From NCBI GenBank assembly GCA_943789475.1, contig CALSUG010000006.1, forward strand, positions 1 to 64,000: a DNA stretch of 64,000 nt, read 5' to 3'. Positions 26,265 to 35,573 of this stretch are shown one piece after another. The position numbers were made by a program, and so were the translations under genes. Position 1 is the stretch's first letter. Each line of letters begins with the position of its first letter. The stretch is from an uncultured Alphaproteobacteria bacterium. GTDB lineage: Bacteria > Pseudomonadota > Alphaproteobacteria > Micavibrionales > UBA1664. The notes beneath the pieces are model-generated. The model worked only from the letters and a program-made list of their open reading frames with translations, searched no databases and had not been told where the DNA came from.

Positions 26265-27884
26265 ATGAAAAATAACGCGCCAATATTAAGTATTTCTAAC
26301 CTTGTTGTTGATTTTAAAACTGGGAAAGATGATGTTTTCAATGCCGTAAAGGGAATTACATTAAAATTACGCGCAGGCGAGACATTAGCCTTGGTCGGAG
26401 AAAGCGGTTCTGGAAAATCAGTGACCGCCCTATCCATCCTTCGCCTCCTTTCCACCAATGCGTCATTTGGTGAAACAAGCGCGATTAATTATAAATCAGA
26501 TACAAATTTATTAACCGCCAGTGATGATGATTTACGCAAGGTTCGCGGAAACAAAATCGCAATGATTTTTCAAGAACCAATGACATCACTAAACCCCCTT
26601 CACAATATCGGTCGACAAATCACTGAATCGCTCAAAATCCATACACAATTGGATAAAAATGCATCCAAGGCACGTGTATCTGAACTCCTCGATCTTGTTG
26701 GATTATCTGCACTGAATGATCGTCTTGATGCACACCCTCATGAATTATCCGGTGGCCAACGTCAACGCGTTATGATCGCCATGGCATTGGCATGCGAGCC
26801 AGATATTTTAATCGCGGATGAACCAACAACGGCGTTGGATGTGACAGTGCAGGCGCAGGTACTAGACCTTCTTAAAGATATTCAAACCAAATTGGGCATG
26901 GCCATTCTACTCATCACACATGATCTAACCATTGTTCAAAAAATGACACAAACAATGGCCGTTATGAAACACGGTGAATTGGTTGAACAAGGGCCAACAG
27001 CAGATATATTCAAATCACCACAACACGAATATACCAAAATGCTCATCAATGCCGAACCATCGGGCATGGTTAAGCCCATAGCGAGTGATGCAAAAAACAT
27101 CTTGAATGTCAAAAATTTAAAACTTCATTTTCCAAAATCAAAAAACTTTTTTGGCAAGGTAACTAGCCATGTTAAAGCAGTAAACGATGTGTCACTAACC
27201 TTAGCAGAAGGCGAAACATTAGGCATCGTAGGTGAAAGCGGATCAGGAAAATCAACATTAGGATTTTCTATCTTACGCCTATTAAACCCCACGGGAAAAA
27301 TCGTCTTCATGGGTAATGACATTGCATCAATTCCTGAGAAAAAAATAAAACCTATCCGTGGTGACATGCAGATTGTTTTTCAAGATCCATTTGCATCCCT
27401 ATCCCCTCGTATGACCGTCGCGGACATTATTGCCGAAGGGTTATCCATTCACGAACCATCATTGTCACAACAACAACGTGATGACATGGTTGTTGAGGTA
27501 TTAAAGAAAGTACGCCTTGATCCAGGTGCGCGCCATCGTTTCCCGCATGAATTTTCTGGTGGTCAACGCCAACGCATATCCATCGCGCGCGCACTTATCC
27601 TACGTCCAAAAATGATTGTGATGGATGAACCAACATCGGCATTGGATATGTCTGTTCAGGCCGATGTGGTAGATTTACTCCGCGATTTACAAACGGAATA
27701 TGGATTATCTTATATCTTCATTTCTCATGATTTACGCGTCGTAAAGGCACTATCTCACCGCGTAATGGTTATGAAAGACGGGCAAATTGTCGAACAAGGA
27801 AACGTTCTCGATATCTTTGAAAATGCTCAACAAGAATACACTAAAAGGTTGATTGCCGCCGCGTTCGATACACGCGTTGCTTGA
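26265..27884 (+). CDS. yejF: Peptide ABC transporter ATP-binding protein, YejF type
   Basis: 539 residues with two fused ATPase domains. Each has Walker A (GESGSGKS, near residues 46 and 324), a signature motif (LSGGQRQR; FSGGQRQR) and Walker B (ADEPTTALD; MDEPTSALD). Each domain carries the oligopeptide-type C-terminal extension. This fused form powers YejABE peptide importers. The matching permeases YejE and YejB lie at 62-64 kb, so here the ATPase gene is separate from them. The pairing is inference. Confidence 0.9.
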   Translation: MKNNAPILSISNLVVDFKTGKDDVFNAVKGITLKLRAGETLALVGESGSGKSVTALSILRLLSTNASFGETSAINYKSDTNLLTASDDDLRKVRGNKIAMIFQEPMTSLNPLHNIGRQITESLKIHTQLDKNASKARVSELLDLVGLSALNDRLDAHPHELSGGQRQRVMIAMALACEPDILIADEPTTALDVTVQAQVLDLLKDIQTKLGMAILLITHDLTIVQKMTQTMAVMKHGELVEQGPTADIFKSPQHEYTKMLINAEPSGMVKPIASDAKNILNVKNLKLHFPKSKNFFGKVTSHVKAVNDVSLTLAEGETLGIVGESGSGKSTLGFSILRLLNPTGKIVFMGNDIASIPEKKIKPIRGDMQIVFQDPFASLSPRMTVADIIAEGLSIHEPSLSQQQRDDMVVEVLKKVRLDPGARHRFPHEFSGGQRQRISIARALILRPKMIVMDEPTSALDMSVQADVVDLLRDLQTEYGLSYIFISHDLRVVKALSHRVMVMKDGQIVEQGNVLDIFENAQQEYTKRLIAAAFDTRVA

Positions 27885-27908
27885 CAGAAAAATGAATTGC
27901 GATATTAT
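27881..27908 (+). promoter_or_regulatory. Promoter of rpsU
   Basis: A consensus TTGACA (27881-27886) that overlaps the yejF stop codon, a 16-nt spacer and TATTAT (27903-27908). Transcription would begin about 25-30 nt before the rpsU ATG at 27943, which has AAGGTAGG ahead of it. Confidence 0.65.
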
Positions 27909-27942
27909 ATTTTGTGTAAATATATTTTAAAGGTAGGTACCC

Positions 27943-28236
27943 ATGAGTAAATGTAAGCACGATTTTGCACCAGCTGGACAAGGCATGTCCGTTACAGTAA
28001 GAGGCGGCAATATTGATCAAGCCCTACGTGCACTTGGAAAAAAAATGCAAAAAGGTGGTGTTTTAAAAGAATTCAAAGCAAAGAAACATTTTATACCCGG
28101 AACTAAAGTTCGCCGCACAGAAGAGGCAAAAGCACGGGGAAGAGCCTTCAAGTTAGAAGTCAAAAAATTACAAAAAGAGGGTTTAACAAAAGATGAGGCA
28201 AAGGCAGAAGCTCGCCTTACACGTTCACCACGCTAA
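27943..28236 (+). CDS. rpsU: Small ribosomal subunit protein bS21, extended form
   Basis: 97 residues. The S21 core runs from about residue 15 (MSVTVRGGNIDQALRALGKKM, GGVLKEFKAKKHFIPGTKVRR), basic and helical. bS21 sits near the anti-Shine-Dalgarno region of 16S rRNA and aids initiation. Typical S21 has about 70 residues; here an extra 14-residue N-terminus (MSKCKHDFAPAGQG) and a longer basic C-terminus are seen. The AAGGTAGG ribosome site favours the long start over the internal ATG at 27985. It has its own promoter. Confidence 0.85.
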   Translation: MSKCKHDFAPAGQGMSVTVRGGNIDQALRALGKKMQKGGVLKEFKAKKHFIPGTKVRRTEEAKARGRAFKLEVKKLQKEGLTKDEAKAEARLTRSPR

Positions 28237-29052
28237 ACCATCTAAAATTGCTGTCGGGGTGTGTTCATCGAATGCACCTTTGGCCTTTTCAATATCAATT
28301 TTTCCATTTGTTGTAATTTCATGCAGGTGAATACCAACAGCATTCCACAATACATCAATTCCAAATTGTGACGCACCGGTAACATCTGTACGAATAGAAT
28401 CTCCAATGGCCAATATTTTTGATTTATCTGGGCGTTCCAACAATTCATATGCCCATTCATAAACAGGTGCATGCGGTTTACCATGCCATTCAACTTTACC
28501 GCCCATATCCTCGTATAGATCAGCAAGCGTCCCCGCGCACATAATAATTTGCCCGCCAACATCCACAATCCGATCAGGGTTAGCACAGATGATTTTCAAA
28601 TCATTATCAAGGCATTGGGACAATGGTCCACGATATGGCTCAACACTATTATGGCGCAGATCATACATAATCGCGATGTCCGCATTGGCAGGCGAAGAAA
28701 CTTGTTTTAAGTTCAATTCACCCAACTCTTTCGGCGAATTATAATCTTCAAAACAATAAATCGATTGCCCTTTATATTGCTCTAATGAATGATATGAACT
28801 CTCTCCAGAAGTTATTATATGATCATACAAATCACGCCCTACCCCCATAGAATCAAGTTGCTCTGAAACACGTTCAGATCGTTCGGGTGAATTCGACAAT
28901 AACAAAACTTGCTTACCACGCGCTCTTAACTTTTCCAAACTCCTGATCGTGCCATCATATAAACGCACACCATTATGGAGAACGCCCCATATATCAAAGA
29001 TATAATGATCGTAATCATCCGCGATAGGCGCAAGGCCATTTAATATTTTCAT
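28225..29052 (-). CDS. Class IIA HAD-superfamily hydrolase (alphaproteobacterial type)
   Basis: 275 residues. The HAD motif I is FDIWGVLHNG (nucleophile Asp, class IIA form), motif II LLSNSPERS, and motif IV LAIGDSIRTDVTGASQFG. The family resembles NagD and is commonly found in Alphaproteobacteria; the substrate is unknown, probably a small phosphorylated metabolite. It follows pyrD by 5 nt and overlaps the convergent rpsU by 12 nt. Confidence 0.9.
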   Translation of the reverse strand: MKILNGLAPIADDYDHYIFDIWGVLHNGVRLYDGTIRSLEKLRARGKQVLLLSNSPERSERVSEQLDSMGVGRDLYDHIITSGESSYHSLEQYKGQSIYCFEDYNSPKELGELNLKQVSSPANADIAIMYDLRHNSVEPYRGPLSQCLDNDLKIICANPDRIVDVGGQIIMCAGTLADLYEDMGGKVEWHGKPHAPVYEWAYELLERPDKSKILAIGDSIRTDVTGASQFGIDVLWNAVGIHLHEITTNGKIDIEKAKGAFDEHTPTAILDGLAW

Positions 29053-29057
29053 GAAAA

Positions 29058-30110
29058 CTATTCCTGACCTATGGCTTCGCCGATATTTTCACGTCCATCA
29101 GCCTTTAATAACTTTACCAAACCTTTATTAATTTTATTAGGAAGATTTGGTCCCTGATAAACTAGCGCACTGTATAATTGAATCAACGATGCCCCCGCCT
29201 TTATCTTCGCATATGCACTTTCGGCGTTGTCCACACCCCCTGCCCCAATAATCGGTAATTCACCATCCGTATGTTTATAAAACTGACGAATAACATCCAA
29301 TGATTTGTCTTGTAAAACAACACCGCTTAAACCACCGGCTTCATTTCTAAAGCTCTCCGGCAAAAACTCAGGGCGTTCCAATGTTGTGTTGGTTAGAATA
29401 AGACCATCTACTCCTGTCTCCATCACACAATCCGCAATGGATTTACATTCATCATCACTAAGATCAGGCGCAAGTTTCACCAGTAACGGCGTATTACAAC
29501 GTGCATTACGCACAATCACCAATTGCCGCAAAAATGGTAATAATTCTGCCGGATCTTGTAAATCACGCAAACCCGGTGTGTTGGGTGACGAAATATTAAC
29601 AGTCAAATAATCGGCTTGCTTGCCAAAACGATGGACTAGAGCAACATAATCGGCAAGCGCATCTTCTTGATCTTTATTTTTACCAACATTAATACCGACA
29701 ATACCGGTTTTATTTTTTCCATGTTCACGAAACGCTTGATAATTTTGTTCAAACACATCCGCACCTTCGTTGGGAAACCCCATGCGGTTAATCACATTCC
29801 GTGATGATTTATCACGAAACACACGTGGTTTTGGATTTCCGATTTGTGATTGAGGCGTGACTGTTCCTACCTCAACAAATCCAAATCCATATCCCAACAT
29901 TGCATCCATGCTTTCCGCATTTTTATCAAATCCTGCCGCCAAACCGATGGGATTGGGAAATACACGACCAAACAATGATAATGCCAATGAAGGATCATTT
30001 TCCTTTGCCTTTCGCGTGACAAGACCTGATTTTAATCCAGTCATTGTTAGCGTGTGTGCCTTTTCGGCATCCATCATATGCAAAAATGGAAGGGCTAACT
30101 TTTCTAACAT
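29058..30110 (-). CDS. pyrD: Dihydroorotate dehydrogenase (quinone), class 2
   Basis: 350 residues. The class 2 enzyme oxidises dihydroorotate to orotate using FMN and passes electrons to membrane quinone. The N-terminal 40 residues are the amphipathic quinone tunnel (LALPFLHMMDAEKAHTLTMTGLK). Core motifs are NPIGLAAGFDKNAE, VNISSPNTPGLRDLQ (with the catalytic Ser region), LVKLAPDLSDDE and GAGGVDNAESAYAKIKAGASLIQLYSA (split by position). It sits in a pgsA-pyrD-HAD run with gaps of 1-5 nt. Confidence 0.96.
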   Translation of the reverse strand: MLEKLALPFLHMMDAEKAHTLTMTGLKSGLVTRKAKENDPSLALSLFGRVFPNPIGLAAGFDKNAESMDAMLGYGFGFVEVGTVTPQSQIGNPKPRVFRDKSSRNVINRMGFPNEGADVFEQNYQAFREHGKNKTGIVGINVGKNKDQEDALADYVALVHRFGKQADYLTVNISSPNTPGLRDLQDPAELLPFLRQLVIVRNARCNTPLLVKLAPDLSDDECKSIADCVMETGVDGLILTNTTLERPEFLPESFRNEAGGLSGVVLQDKSLDVIRQFYKHTDGELPIIGAGGVDNAESAYAKIKAGASLIQLYSALVYQGPNLPNKINKGLVKLLKADGRENIGEAIGQE

Positions 30111-30111
30111 G

Positions 30112-30681
30112 CTACTTCTTCTCCATCGCGATAATGGCCTTCATTCCCTGCGCCATATAATTCCATCCCGTTATAAATGTAAAAACCGCAGAAACAGATA
30201 ATAAATATTTACCAATTAATAACGTATCGGGCACCAACCAATCACCAAAATCACCGACAAGCAGAAACCCTAATGCTATCATTTGTGTAAATGTTTTATA
30301 TTTCGCCAATTTAGAAACATGAATGACAATATTTTGAGGGCCCAAAAATTCTCGCAAACCCGAAATCAATACCTCGCGAAACATAATCACACACGCAGGA
30401 ATAAGCCATAGTCCGTCAATTTTTCCAAGACCCGCAAAAACCAAAAGTAATATTGTGATGAGCAATTTATCCGCGATAGGGTCCAAAAACCGTCCAAATG
30501 CCGATACAATTTTCATCTTTCGCGCCAAATACCCATCCAACCAATCGGTTACACATGCAATGGTATAAAGCCCCCATGCGGTCCATGCCGCCCAAAATTC
30601 ATCCACAAACATTAATCCCGCAATAAAGGGGATAAGGGCAATACGAAGAAGCGTCAGGTTATTTGGTAAATTAAATATCAT
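30112..30681 (-). CDS. pgsA: CDP-diacylglycerol-glycerol-3-phosphate phosphatidyltransferase
   Basis: 189 residues with about five membrane helices and the CDP-alcohol phosphotransferase motif DWLDGYLARKMKIVSAFGRFLDP (D-x2-DG-x2-AR-x8-G-x3-D form). It makes phosphatidylglycerol phosphate from CDP-diacylglycerol and glycerol-3-phosphate in the inner membrane. The N-terminus NLPNNLTLLRIALIPFIAG is typical. It is the first gene of the three-gene unit, ending 1 nt before pyrD begins. Confidence 0.94.
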   Translation of the reverse strand: MIFNLPNNLTLLRIALIPFIAGLMFVDEFWAAWTAWGLYTIACVTDWLDGYLARKMKIVSAFGRFLDPIADKLLITILLLVFAGLGKIDGLWLIPACVIMFREVLISGLREFLGPQNIVIHVSKLAKYKTFTQMIALGFLLVGDFGDWLVPDTLLIGKYLLSVSAVFTFITGWNYMAQGMKAIIAMEKK

Positions 30682-30728
30682 GCATTTTTATCGCACAAAT
30701 AACACGTCTGTAAAAGGGTATAGTTACA

Positions 30729-31949
30729 TCACTTATGCATCCATCGCTGCATAACCGCCGTCGCAGTTAAATCACCTGTAATGTTAATTGTCGTACGACA
30801 CATATCCAACAACCGATCGACGCCTAAAATCATGCCTACTCCTTCTGATGGAACACCAATGCCACTAAGAATTGTTGCAAGGACAATAACACCAACACCT
30901 GGTAAACCTGGTGTACCAATTGATGCACCAATCGTTGTTACAACCAATATCACCGTTTCCCCCATCGACAAATCAATTCCAAACACTTGACACAAAAACA
31001 GGGCGACAACCGCCTGATACATCGCGGTTCCATCCATATTAATCGTTGCTCCCAACGGCACAACAAACCCATGAACATCATCGGATGTTTTTAATCGCTC
31101 TTCTGCAACTGACAAAGTAACTGGCATTGTGGCAAGAGATGAACTTGTCGAAAATGCAACGATTTGTGCTGCTCGAATATCACTCAAAAATTGAAAAGGA
31201 TTACGTTTTGCAATAATCCAGACAATAACCATATAAACAACCATCATTGTCATTAACCCACCAACAACACATGCAACATACAACGCCATCGATGACAATG
31301 CCGACAACCCCATCGCAGAAACCGCCGTTATCATCAAACTAGCTACAGCAAACGGTGCCAACCACATTGCCCAACCAACAACCAACATGCACGCATCTTG
31401 TGTAAATTCACAAACATCACGAAATGTTTTTGTCGATTTCGTTCTTAACATCAATAATGCGATTCCTGCAATCACCCCTAAAATAACCAATTGCAGCATG
31501 TTTTTACTCAATTGTGCTTCGGCTGGATTAACAGGAACAACATTCATAATTCGTTCTGGAATCGTAATATCCAACAGTTTTTGTGTTGTCACTTGCTCTG
31601 CAGGTTTCATCAATGATTGATCAATCGCAAGGCCAGGTTCAACAACTGATGTAATTGTTAGGCCAATCGTAATCGCAACCGCAGTGGTAAATATAAAATA
31701 AGGAATAAGGCGCACCCCCATTGATCGTAAATAAGATAACGATCCCGCAGAACCAATCCCTAATATCACTGATGACAAAACCAATGGCACAATCACCATT
31801 TTTAATATTCCAATAAACATGTCCCCTGGCAATTCAACCCATGGCATATAAGATTCAGGTATTGAAACATTTAAGGCAATTCCAACCCCAACAATCATAC
31901 CAATTAAAATTTTAAGCCATAATTTTTCGGGGAGAACATGGTGATGCAT
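30729..31949 (-). CDS. Dicarboxylate/amino acid:cation symporter (DAACS), downstream copy
   Basis: 406 residues from the ATG at 31949, which follows AAGGA by 9 nt. Eight-helix SLC1-type fold with two re-entrant hairpins: the serine-rich hairpin AFSTSSSLATMPVTLSVAEE and NMDGTAMYQAVVALFLCQ, then GIGVPSEGVGMILGVDRLLDMCRTTINITGD. It imports glutamate, aspartate or C4-dicarboxylates with Na+ or H+; substrate not decided. The start lies 1 nt after the stop of a paralogue upstream, so the two are translated together. Confidence 0.9.
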   Translation of the reverse strand: MHHHVLPEKLWLKILIGMIVGVGIALNVSIPESYMPWVELPGDMFIGILKMVIVPLVLSSVILGIGSAGSLSYLRSMGVRLIPYFIFTTAVAITIGLTITSVVEPGLAIDQSLMKPAEQVTTQKLLDITIPERIMNVVPVNPAEAQLSKNMLQLVILGVIAGIALLMLRTKSTKTFRDVCEFTQDACMLVVGWAMWLAPFAVASLMITAVSAMGLSALSSMALYVACVVGGLMTMMVVYMVIVWIIAKRNPFQFLSDIRAAQIVAFSTSSSLATMPVTLSVAEERLKTSDDVHGFVVPLGATINMDGTAMYQAVVALFLCQVFGIDLSMGETVILVVTTIGASIGTPGLPGVGVIVLATILSGIGVPSEGVGMILGVDRLLDMCRTTINITGDLTATAVMQRWMHK

Positions 31950-31950
31950 A

Positions 31951-33210
31951 TTAATTATCCTTACTTTTCCGTTCATATTTTGGTTTCTTTTTACCCATCC
32001 ACTGCTGCATGACGGCTGCCGCAGTTAGATCACCTGTTACATTTATTGTTGTCCGACACATGTCCAACAATCTATCAACGCCTAAAATTAATGCTATACC
32101 ACCTGTTGGAATTCCAATAGATGTTAGAATAGATGTTAAAACAATTAATCCAGCTCCAGGCAAGGCCGGTGTACCAATCGAAGCAACCACTGTTGTAAAA
32201 ATAAGTAGTACAGTTTCCCAAACAGATAAATCTATTTTAAAAATTTGACACAAAAAAATTGCTGCCGTTGCTTGATATAATGCAGTTCCATCCATATTAA
32301 CCGTCGCCCCAACAGGAATAGAAAAACTTGATATTTTTTTATCTATTTTCAATTTATTTTCTGCAACATTCATCGATACAGGCATTGTTGTAGATGATGA
32401 TGATGATGAAAATGCCACTATTTGCGCTGAACGTATATCTTTTAAAAATTGTAGAGGATCACGTTTTGCAACAAACGTTACAATAATCAAATAAAGACAC
32501 AAAAGACACAAAAGACCACAAACAACGGAAAGAGCATAATATGCAATTCCTAAGACACCCGACATCCCCATAGTTGAAATAGCTTTAATCATCAAACTAA
32601 AAACAGCCAATGGTACAAACATCATTGCCCAATTAACAATCATCATAGACATATCTTGTACAAATTCACAAATGTCTCTACACGTTTTAACCGCCTTTGA
32701 TTTTATAGTTAAGAATGCTATCCCTGTAACAATACCCAATACTACAAGTTGTAGCATATCTTTATCTAGCAACGCTTGCGCTTGATTTACTGGTATAGTG
32801 CTTAAAATACGATCAGGAATAGTTAAATTATCAAACACATCTCTATTATTCGTTAGAAATTCCCTTTCAACAGTTGATGCATCAACTGTTATTCCTGGTT
32901 GAAATAACGACGTAAGAAATATTCCAATCATTATTGAAATAATTGTTGTCCCCACAAAATAAGGAAAAAGCCTCACTCCCATTCTTTTTAAATGATCTAA
33001 GGATCCTGCATTTGCTACCCCTAAGATAACGGATGAGAGAACAAGAGGAACAATAACCATACGTAATAAATAAATAAATAGATCACCAGGAAATATAATC
33101 CACTCTCTCCATGGATCCTTTATTTCAATCATCAAGGCACATACAACACCCAAAATCATTCCAACAAGAATTTTAAGCCACAAACGATCTGGCAAAGTGT
33201 TATGTTGCAT
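31951..33210 (-). CDS. Dicarboxylate/amino acid:cation symporter (DAACS), upstream copy
   Basis: 419 residues, clearly paralogous to the next gene along the same transcript: RLWLKILVGMILGV here versus KLWLKILIGMIVGV, and the end GVDRLLDMCRTTIN is identical in both. The serine hairpin is AFSSSSSSTTMPVSMNVAEN and the NMDGT motif is conserved. The C-terminus is longer and basic (KKKPKYERKSKDN). Codon use is visibly more A+T-rich than the downstream copy, which hints at transfer or faster divergence rather than very recent duplication. Confidence 0.9.
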   Translation of the reverse strand: MQHNTLPDRLWLKILVGMILGVVCALMIEIKDPWREWIIFPGDLFIYLLRMVIVPLVLSSVILGVANAGSLDHLKRMGVRLFPYFVGTTIISIMIGIFLTSLFQPGITVDASTVEREFLTNNRDVFDNLTIPDRILSTIPVNQAQALLDKDMLQLVVLGIVTGIAFLTIKSKAVKTCRDICEFVQDMSMMIVNWAMMFVPLAVFSLMIKAISTMGMSGVLGIAYYALSVVCGLLCLLCLYLIIVTFVAKRDPLQFLKDIRSAQIVAFSSSSSSTTMPVSMNVAENKLKIDKKISSFSIPVGATVNMDGTALYQATAAIFLCQIFKIDLSVWETVLLIFTTVVASIGTPALPGAGLIVLTSILTSIGIPTGGIALILGVDRLLDMCRTTINVTGDLTAAAVMQQWMGKKKPKYERKSKDN

Positions 33211-33280
33211 GGGTTGATAATCTCCTCATCTTTGATATTGTTCTGTCAGTAAGTTTAAACAAAAAATAGGAAAACACAAA

Positions 33281-34201
33281 ATGTCCGAAAATACGACTGA
33301 AACAATTCCAGCATTTTCAATTGAAGATATCAACCTGGAAACATTAAAAAACTATGATTACAGCGCAATAAGTGACATGGCTATCGCACACGGTACAAAA
33401 TTTTTAACCGCCTTTATCATCTTCATCATTGGTAAATGGATTGCAAAACGTATCGTAAATGTCATGGACAAAGCATTTGATAAAGCTGGTGTTGATCAAA
33501 CACTCGCAGATTTCATTGAAAACATCGCCTATGGCATACTAATGGTTGTTGTTGTTATCGCCGCCCTTGGTCAAATGGGCATTGAAACAACGTCATTTGC
33601 CGCAATTTTAGCCGCCGCTGGTTTAGCAATTGGTTTGGCACTGCAAGGATCTCTATCAAATTTTGCAGCAGGTGTTTTAATCATCTTATTCCGTCCATTC
33701 AAAGCTGGTGACTATGTTGAGGCCGCGGGTGTTGGCGGAACAATTGAAGAAATTTCAATTTTTACAACACAAATGAAGACACCAGATAATCGTGAAATCA
33801 TTATTCCAAATAATAATATCACAACAGGTACTATCGTTAATTATTCTGCGAAAAAACAACGCCGTATCGATTTGGTTGTTGGAGTTGCATATGATGCCGA
33901 TCTGAAAAAAGCACGCAAAGTGTTTGAAAAAATTATCGCCGCAGACGACCGTATTTTGGCAAAACCTGAATCACAAGTTGCTGTTGCGGAACTCGGTGCA
34001 TCATCAGTTGATTTCGTTGTACGCCCATGGGTTAAGGCTGCAGATTATTGGGCCGTTCGTTTTGACTTAAATGAACAAATTAAAACTGAACTGGATAAAG
34101 CAGGTATTGGCATTCCATTCCCACAACGTGACGTTCACCTCCACATCCAAGATGGCGCGGAACTTCCTGTGAAAAAGAAATCAACAGCAAAGAAAAAATA
34201 G
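33281..34201 (+). CDS. mscS: Small-conductance mechanosensitive channel MscS
   Basis: 306 residues. Three membrane helices; TM3 has the pore-lining Ala/Gly pattern AAILAAAGLAIGLALQGSLSN, followed by FAAGVLIILFRPFKAGDYVEA and the cytoplasmic beta and alpha/beta cage. It opens under membrane tension to release solutes in osmotic downshock. The lysine-rich tail (VKKKSTAKKK) is unusual but harmless-looking. A strong terminator follows 8 nt after the stop. Confidence 0.93.
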   Translation: MSENTTETIPAFSIEDINLETLKNYDYSAISDMAIAHGTKFLTAFIIFIIGKWIAKRIVNVMDKAFDKAGVDQTLADFIENIAYGILMVVVVIAALGQMGIETTSFAAILAAAGLAIGLALQGSLSNFAAGVLIILFRPFKAGDYVEAAGVGGTIEEISIFTTQMKTPDNREIIIPNNNITTGTIVNYSAKKQRRIDLVVGVAYDADLKKARKVFEKIIAADDRILAKPESQVAVAELGASSVDFVVRPWVKAADYWAVRFDLNEQIKTELDKAGIGIPFPQRDVHLHIQDGAELPVKKKSTAKKK

Positions 34202-34208
34202 TTTCTTT

Positions 34209-34233
34209 AAAAGGCCTCTATGAGGCCTTTTTT
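34209..34233 (+). terminator. Intrinsic terminator after mscS
   Basis: Hairpin AAAGGCCTC-TAT-GAGGCCTTT (34210-34230) followed by three further T, 8 nt after the mscS stop. Confidence 0.9.
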
Positions 34234-34289
34234 ATGCCCGATTTAATGCATATCCTGTTTCATGTAGTCAGCAAGAAAGGACACAAAAT

Positions 34290-34598
34290 ATGAAAAATTT
34301 ATTTATGACAGCCGCCGTTTTAGGTGCATTCGCTTTAACAACTAATGCAGTGTTAGCAGAAAGCCCAATGCATAAAGGCGAACACAAAGGTAAAATGATG
34401 GAGCGCGTTGATACCGATGGTAACGGCAGCGTATCTAAGGCTGAATTTATAGCAAAGCACGAAGCCATGTTCGTGAAAATGGATAAAGACGGCAATGGTG
34501 AACTTTCAAAAGAAGAAATGAAGAACGGAAAAAAACACATGCGTAAAAAAATGAAAGAACGCATGGATAAGATGAAAGAAAATCATTCAGAAAAATAA
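34290..34598 (+). CDS. Secreted EF-hand protein
   Basis: 102 residues. A signal peptide (cleavage after VLA-E near residue 24) and two EF-hand loops: DTDGNGSVSKAEF and DKDGNGELSKEEM, both with the acidic positions needed for Ca2+. The remaining sequence is Lys/Met/His-rich (MHKGEHKGKMME). It is probably a periplasmic calcium-binding protein; partners unknown. It is monocistronic, between two terminators. Confidence 0.88.
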   Translation: MKNLFMTAAVLGAFALTTNAVLAESPMHKGEHKGKMMERVDTDGNGSVSKAEFIAKHEAMFVKMDKDGNGELSKEEMKNGKKHMRKKMKERMDKMKENHSEK

Positions 34599-34622
34599 TA
34601 TTTAAAGACCTTCCCTCCCCTA

Positions 34623-34653
34623 AAATCCCTGTATTAATTTACAGGGATTTTTT
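34623..34653. terminator. Bidirectional terminator between EF-hand gene and metA
   Basis: Perfect 11-bp stem AAATCCCTGTA / TACAGGGATTT (34623-34633 and 34640-34650) with a 6-nt loop, T-rich on the plus strand and A-rich at the other side, so it can serve both converging genes. It touches the last bases of metA. Confidence 0.88.
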
Positions 34654-35566
34654 ATTTCAGATCATCTAGATTATACGGTGTACCTTGATACACTATATTG
34701 ATCCAATTCATGAATAACAGATTGCGGTGTGCACGCCAATTCATAATTGGTTTTTGTGTATCATCATCATTTGGAAAATAATATGCAGGAACATCAATAT
34801 CATTCCCTTGCGCTTTGTCCCTATCATATTCACCTTTGAGTGTTTCACGGTCGTATTCAAAATGGTTAAGCATAAATATGCGCCGTGCATTATCATCACT
34901 CATCAATGCTGTTCCCGTTTCAGATGATTTTAACAACGGTAAGATATTATCATCACTTGCAATTGCGCTCTCTCTAATTTCTGTATGACGTGATACAGGG
35001 ATAGAAACAACGTCGTCAAACCCACGAACAAGCGGGTGATAAAATTCTAAACGCTCATGCGGATAAACCCCAAACAATTTTGATTTTGTTTCATGTTTTT
35101 CAATTTTATAAAAATGATTTAAAGCGGCCTGCGCACCCCAACATATATAAAATTGGCTATAACAGCTTGTGTCCGCCCAATTCATAATGGTTGTGAGTTC
35201 CTCCCAATATTGCACATCGTCAAAATCCATTGTTTCAACAGGTGCCCCCGTGACAATAATGCCATCAAATTTTTGATCTTTAATCGTGTCAAATGTTTCA
35301 TAAAAACCAAGCAAATGATCCTCAGATGTGTTTTTACCCATGTATGATGCCGTGCGCATCAAAGTAAGTTCGATTTGTAACGGTGATGCCCCTAACACAC
35401 GTGCAATTTGTGTTTCAGTCGTGATTTTATCCGGCATTAAATTAAATAACAAAATACGCAATGGGCGAATATCTTGGCGCACCGCCGTACTCTCATCCAT
35501 GACATCAATCCGTTCTTTTGCAAGGATGTTTCTGGCTGGCAATCCATCAGGAATTTTTATCGGCAT
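34652..35566 (-). CDS. metA: Homoserine O-acyltransferase (MetA fold, predicted acetyl specificity)
   Basis: 304 residues of the MetA family, acylating homoserine in methionine synthesis. The nucleophile is C142 (YICWGAQAALNHFY); H235-type and Glu partners lie in MLNHFEYDRETL. Position 111 is Glu (GAPVETM). In studied members Glu111 goes with acetyl-CoA and Gly111 with succinyl-CoA, so the product is predicted to be O-acetylhomoserine despite the common name succinyltransferase. The gene starts 7 nt after the trhO stop. Confidence 0.92.
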   Translation of the reverse strand: MPIKIPDGLPARNILAKERIDVMDESTAVRQDIRPLRILLFNLMPDKITTETQIARVLGASPLQIELTLMRTASYMGKNTSEDHLLGFYETFDTIKDQKFDGIIVTGAPVETMDFDDVQYWEELTTIMNWADTSCYSQFYICWGAQAALNHFYKIEKHETKSKLFGVYPHERLEFYHPLVRGFDDVVSIPVSRHTEIRESAIASDDNILPLLKSSETGTALMSDDNARRIFMLNHFEYDRETLKGEYDRDKAQGNDIDVPAYYFPNDDDTQKPIMNWRAHRNLLFMNWINIVYQGTPYNLDDLK

Positions 35567-35573
35567 TTATAAA

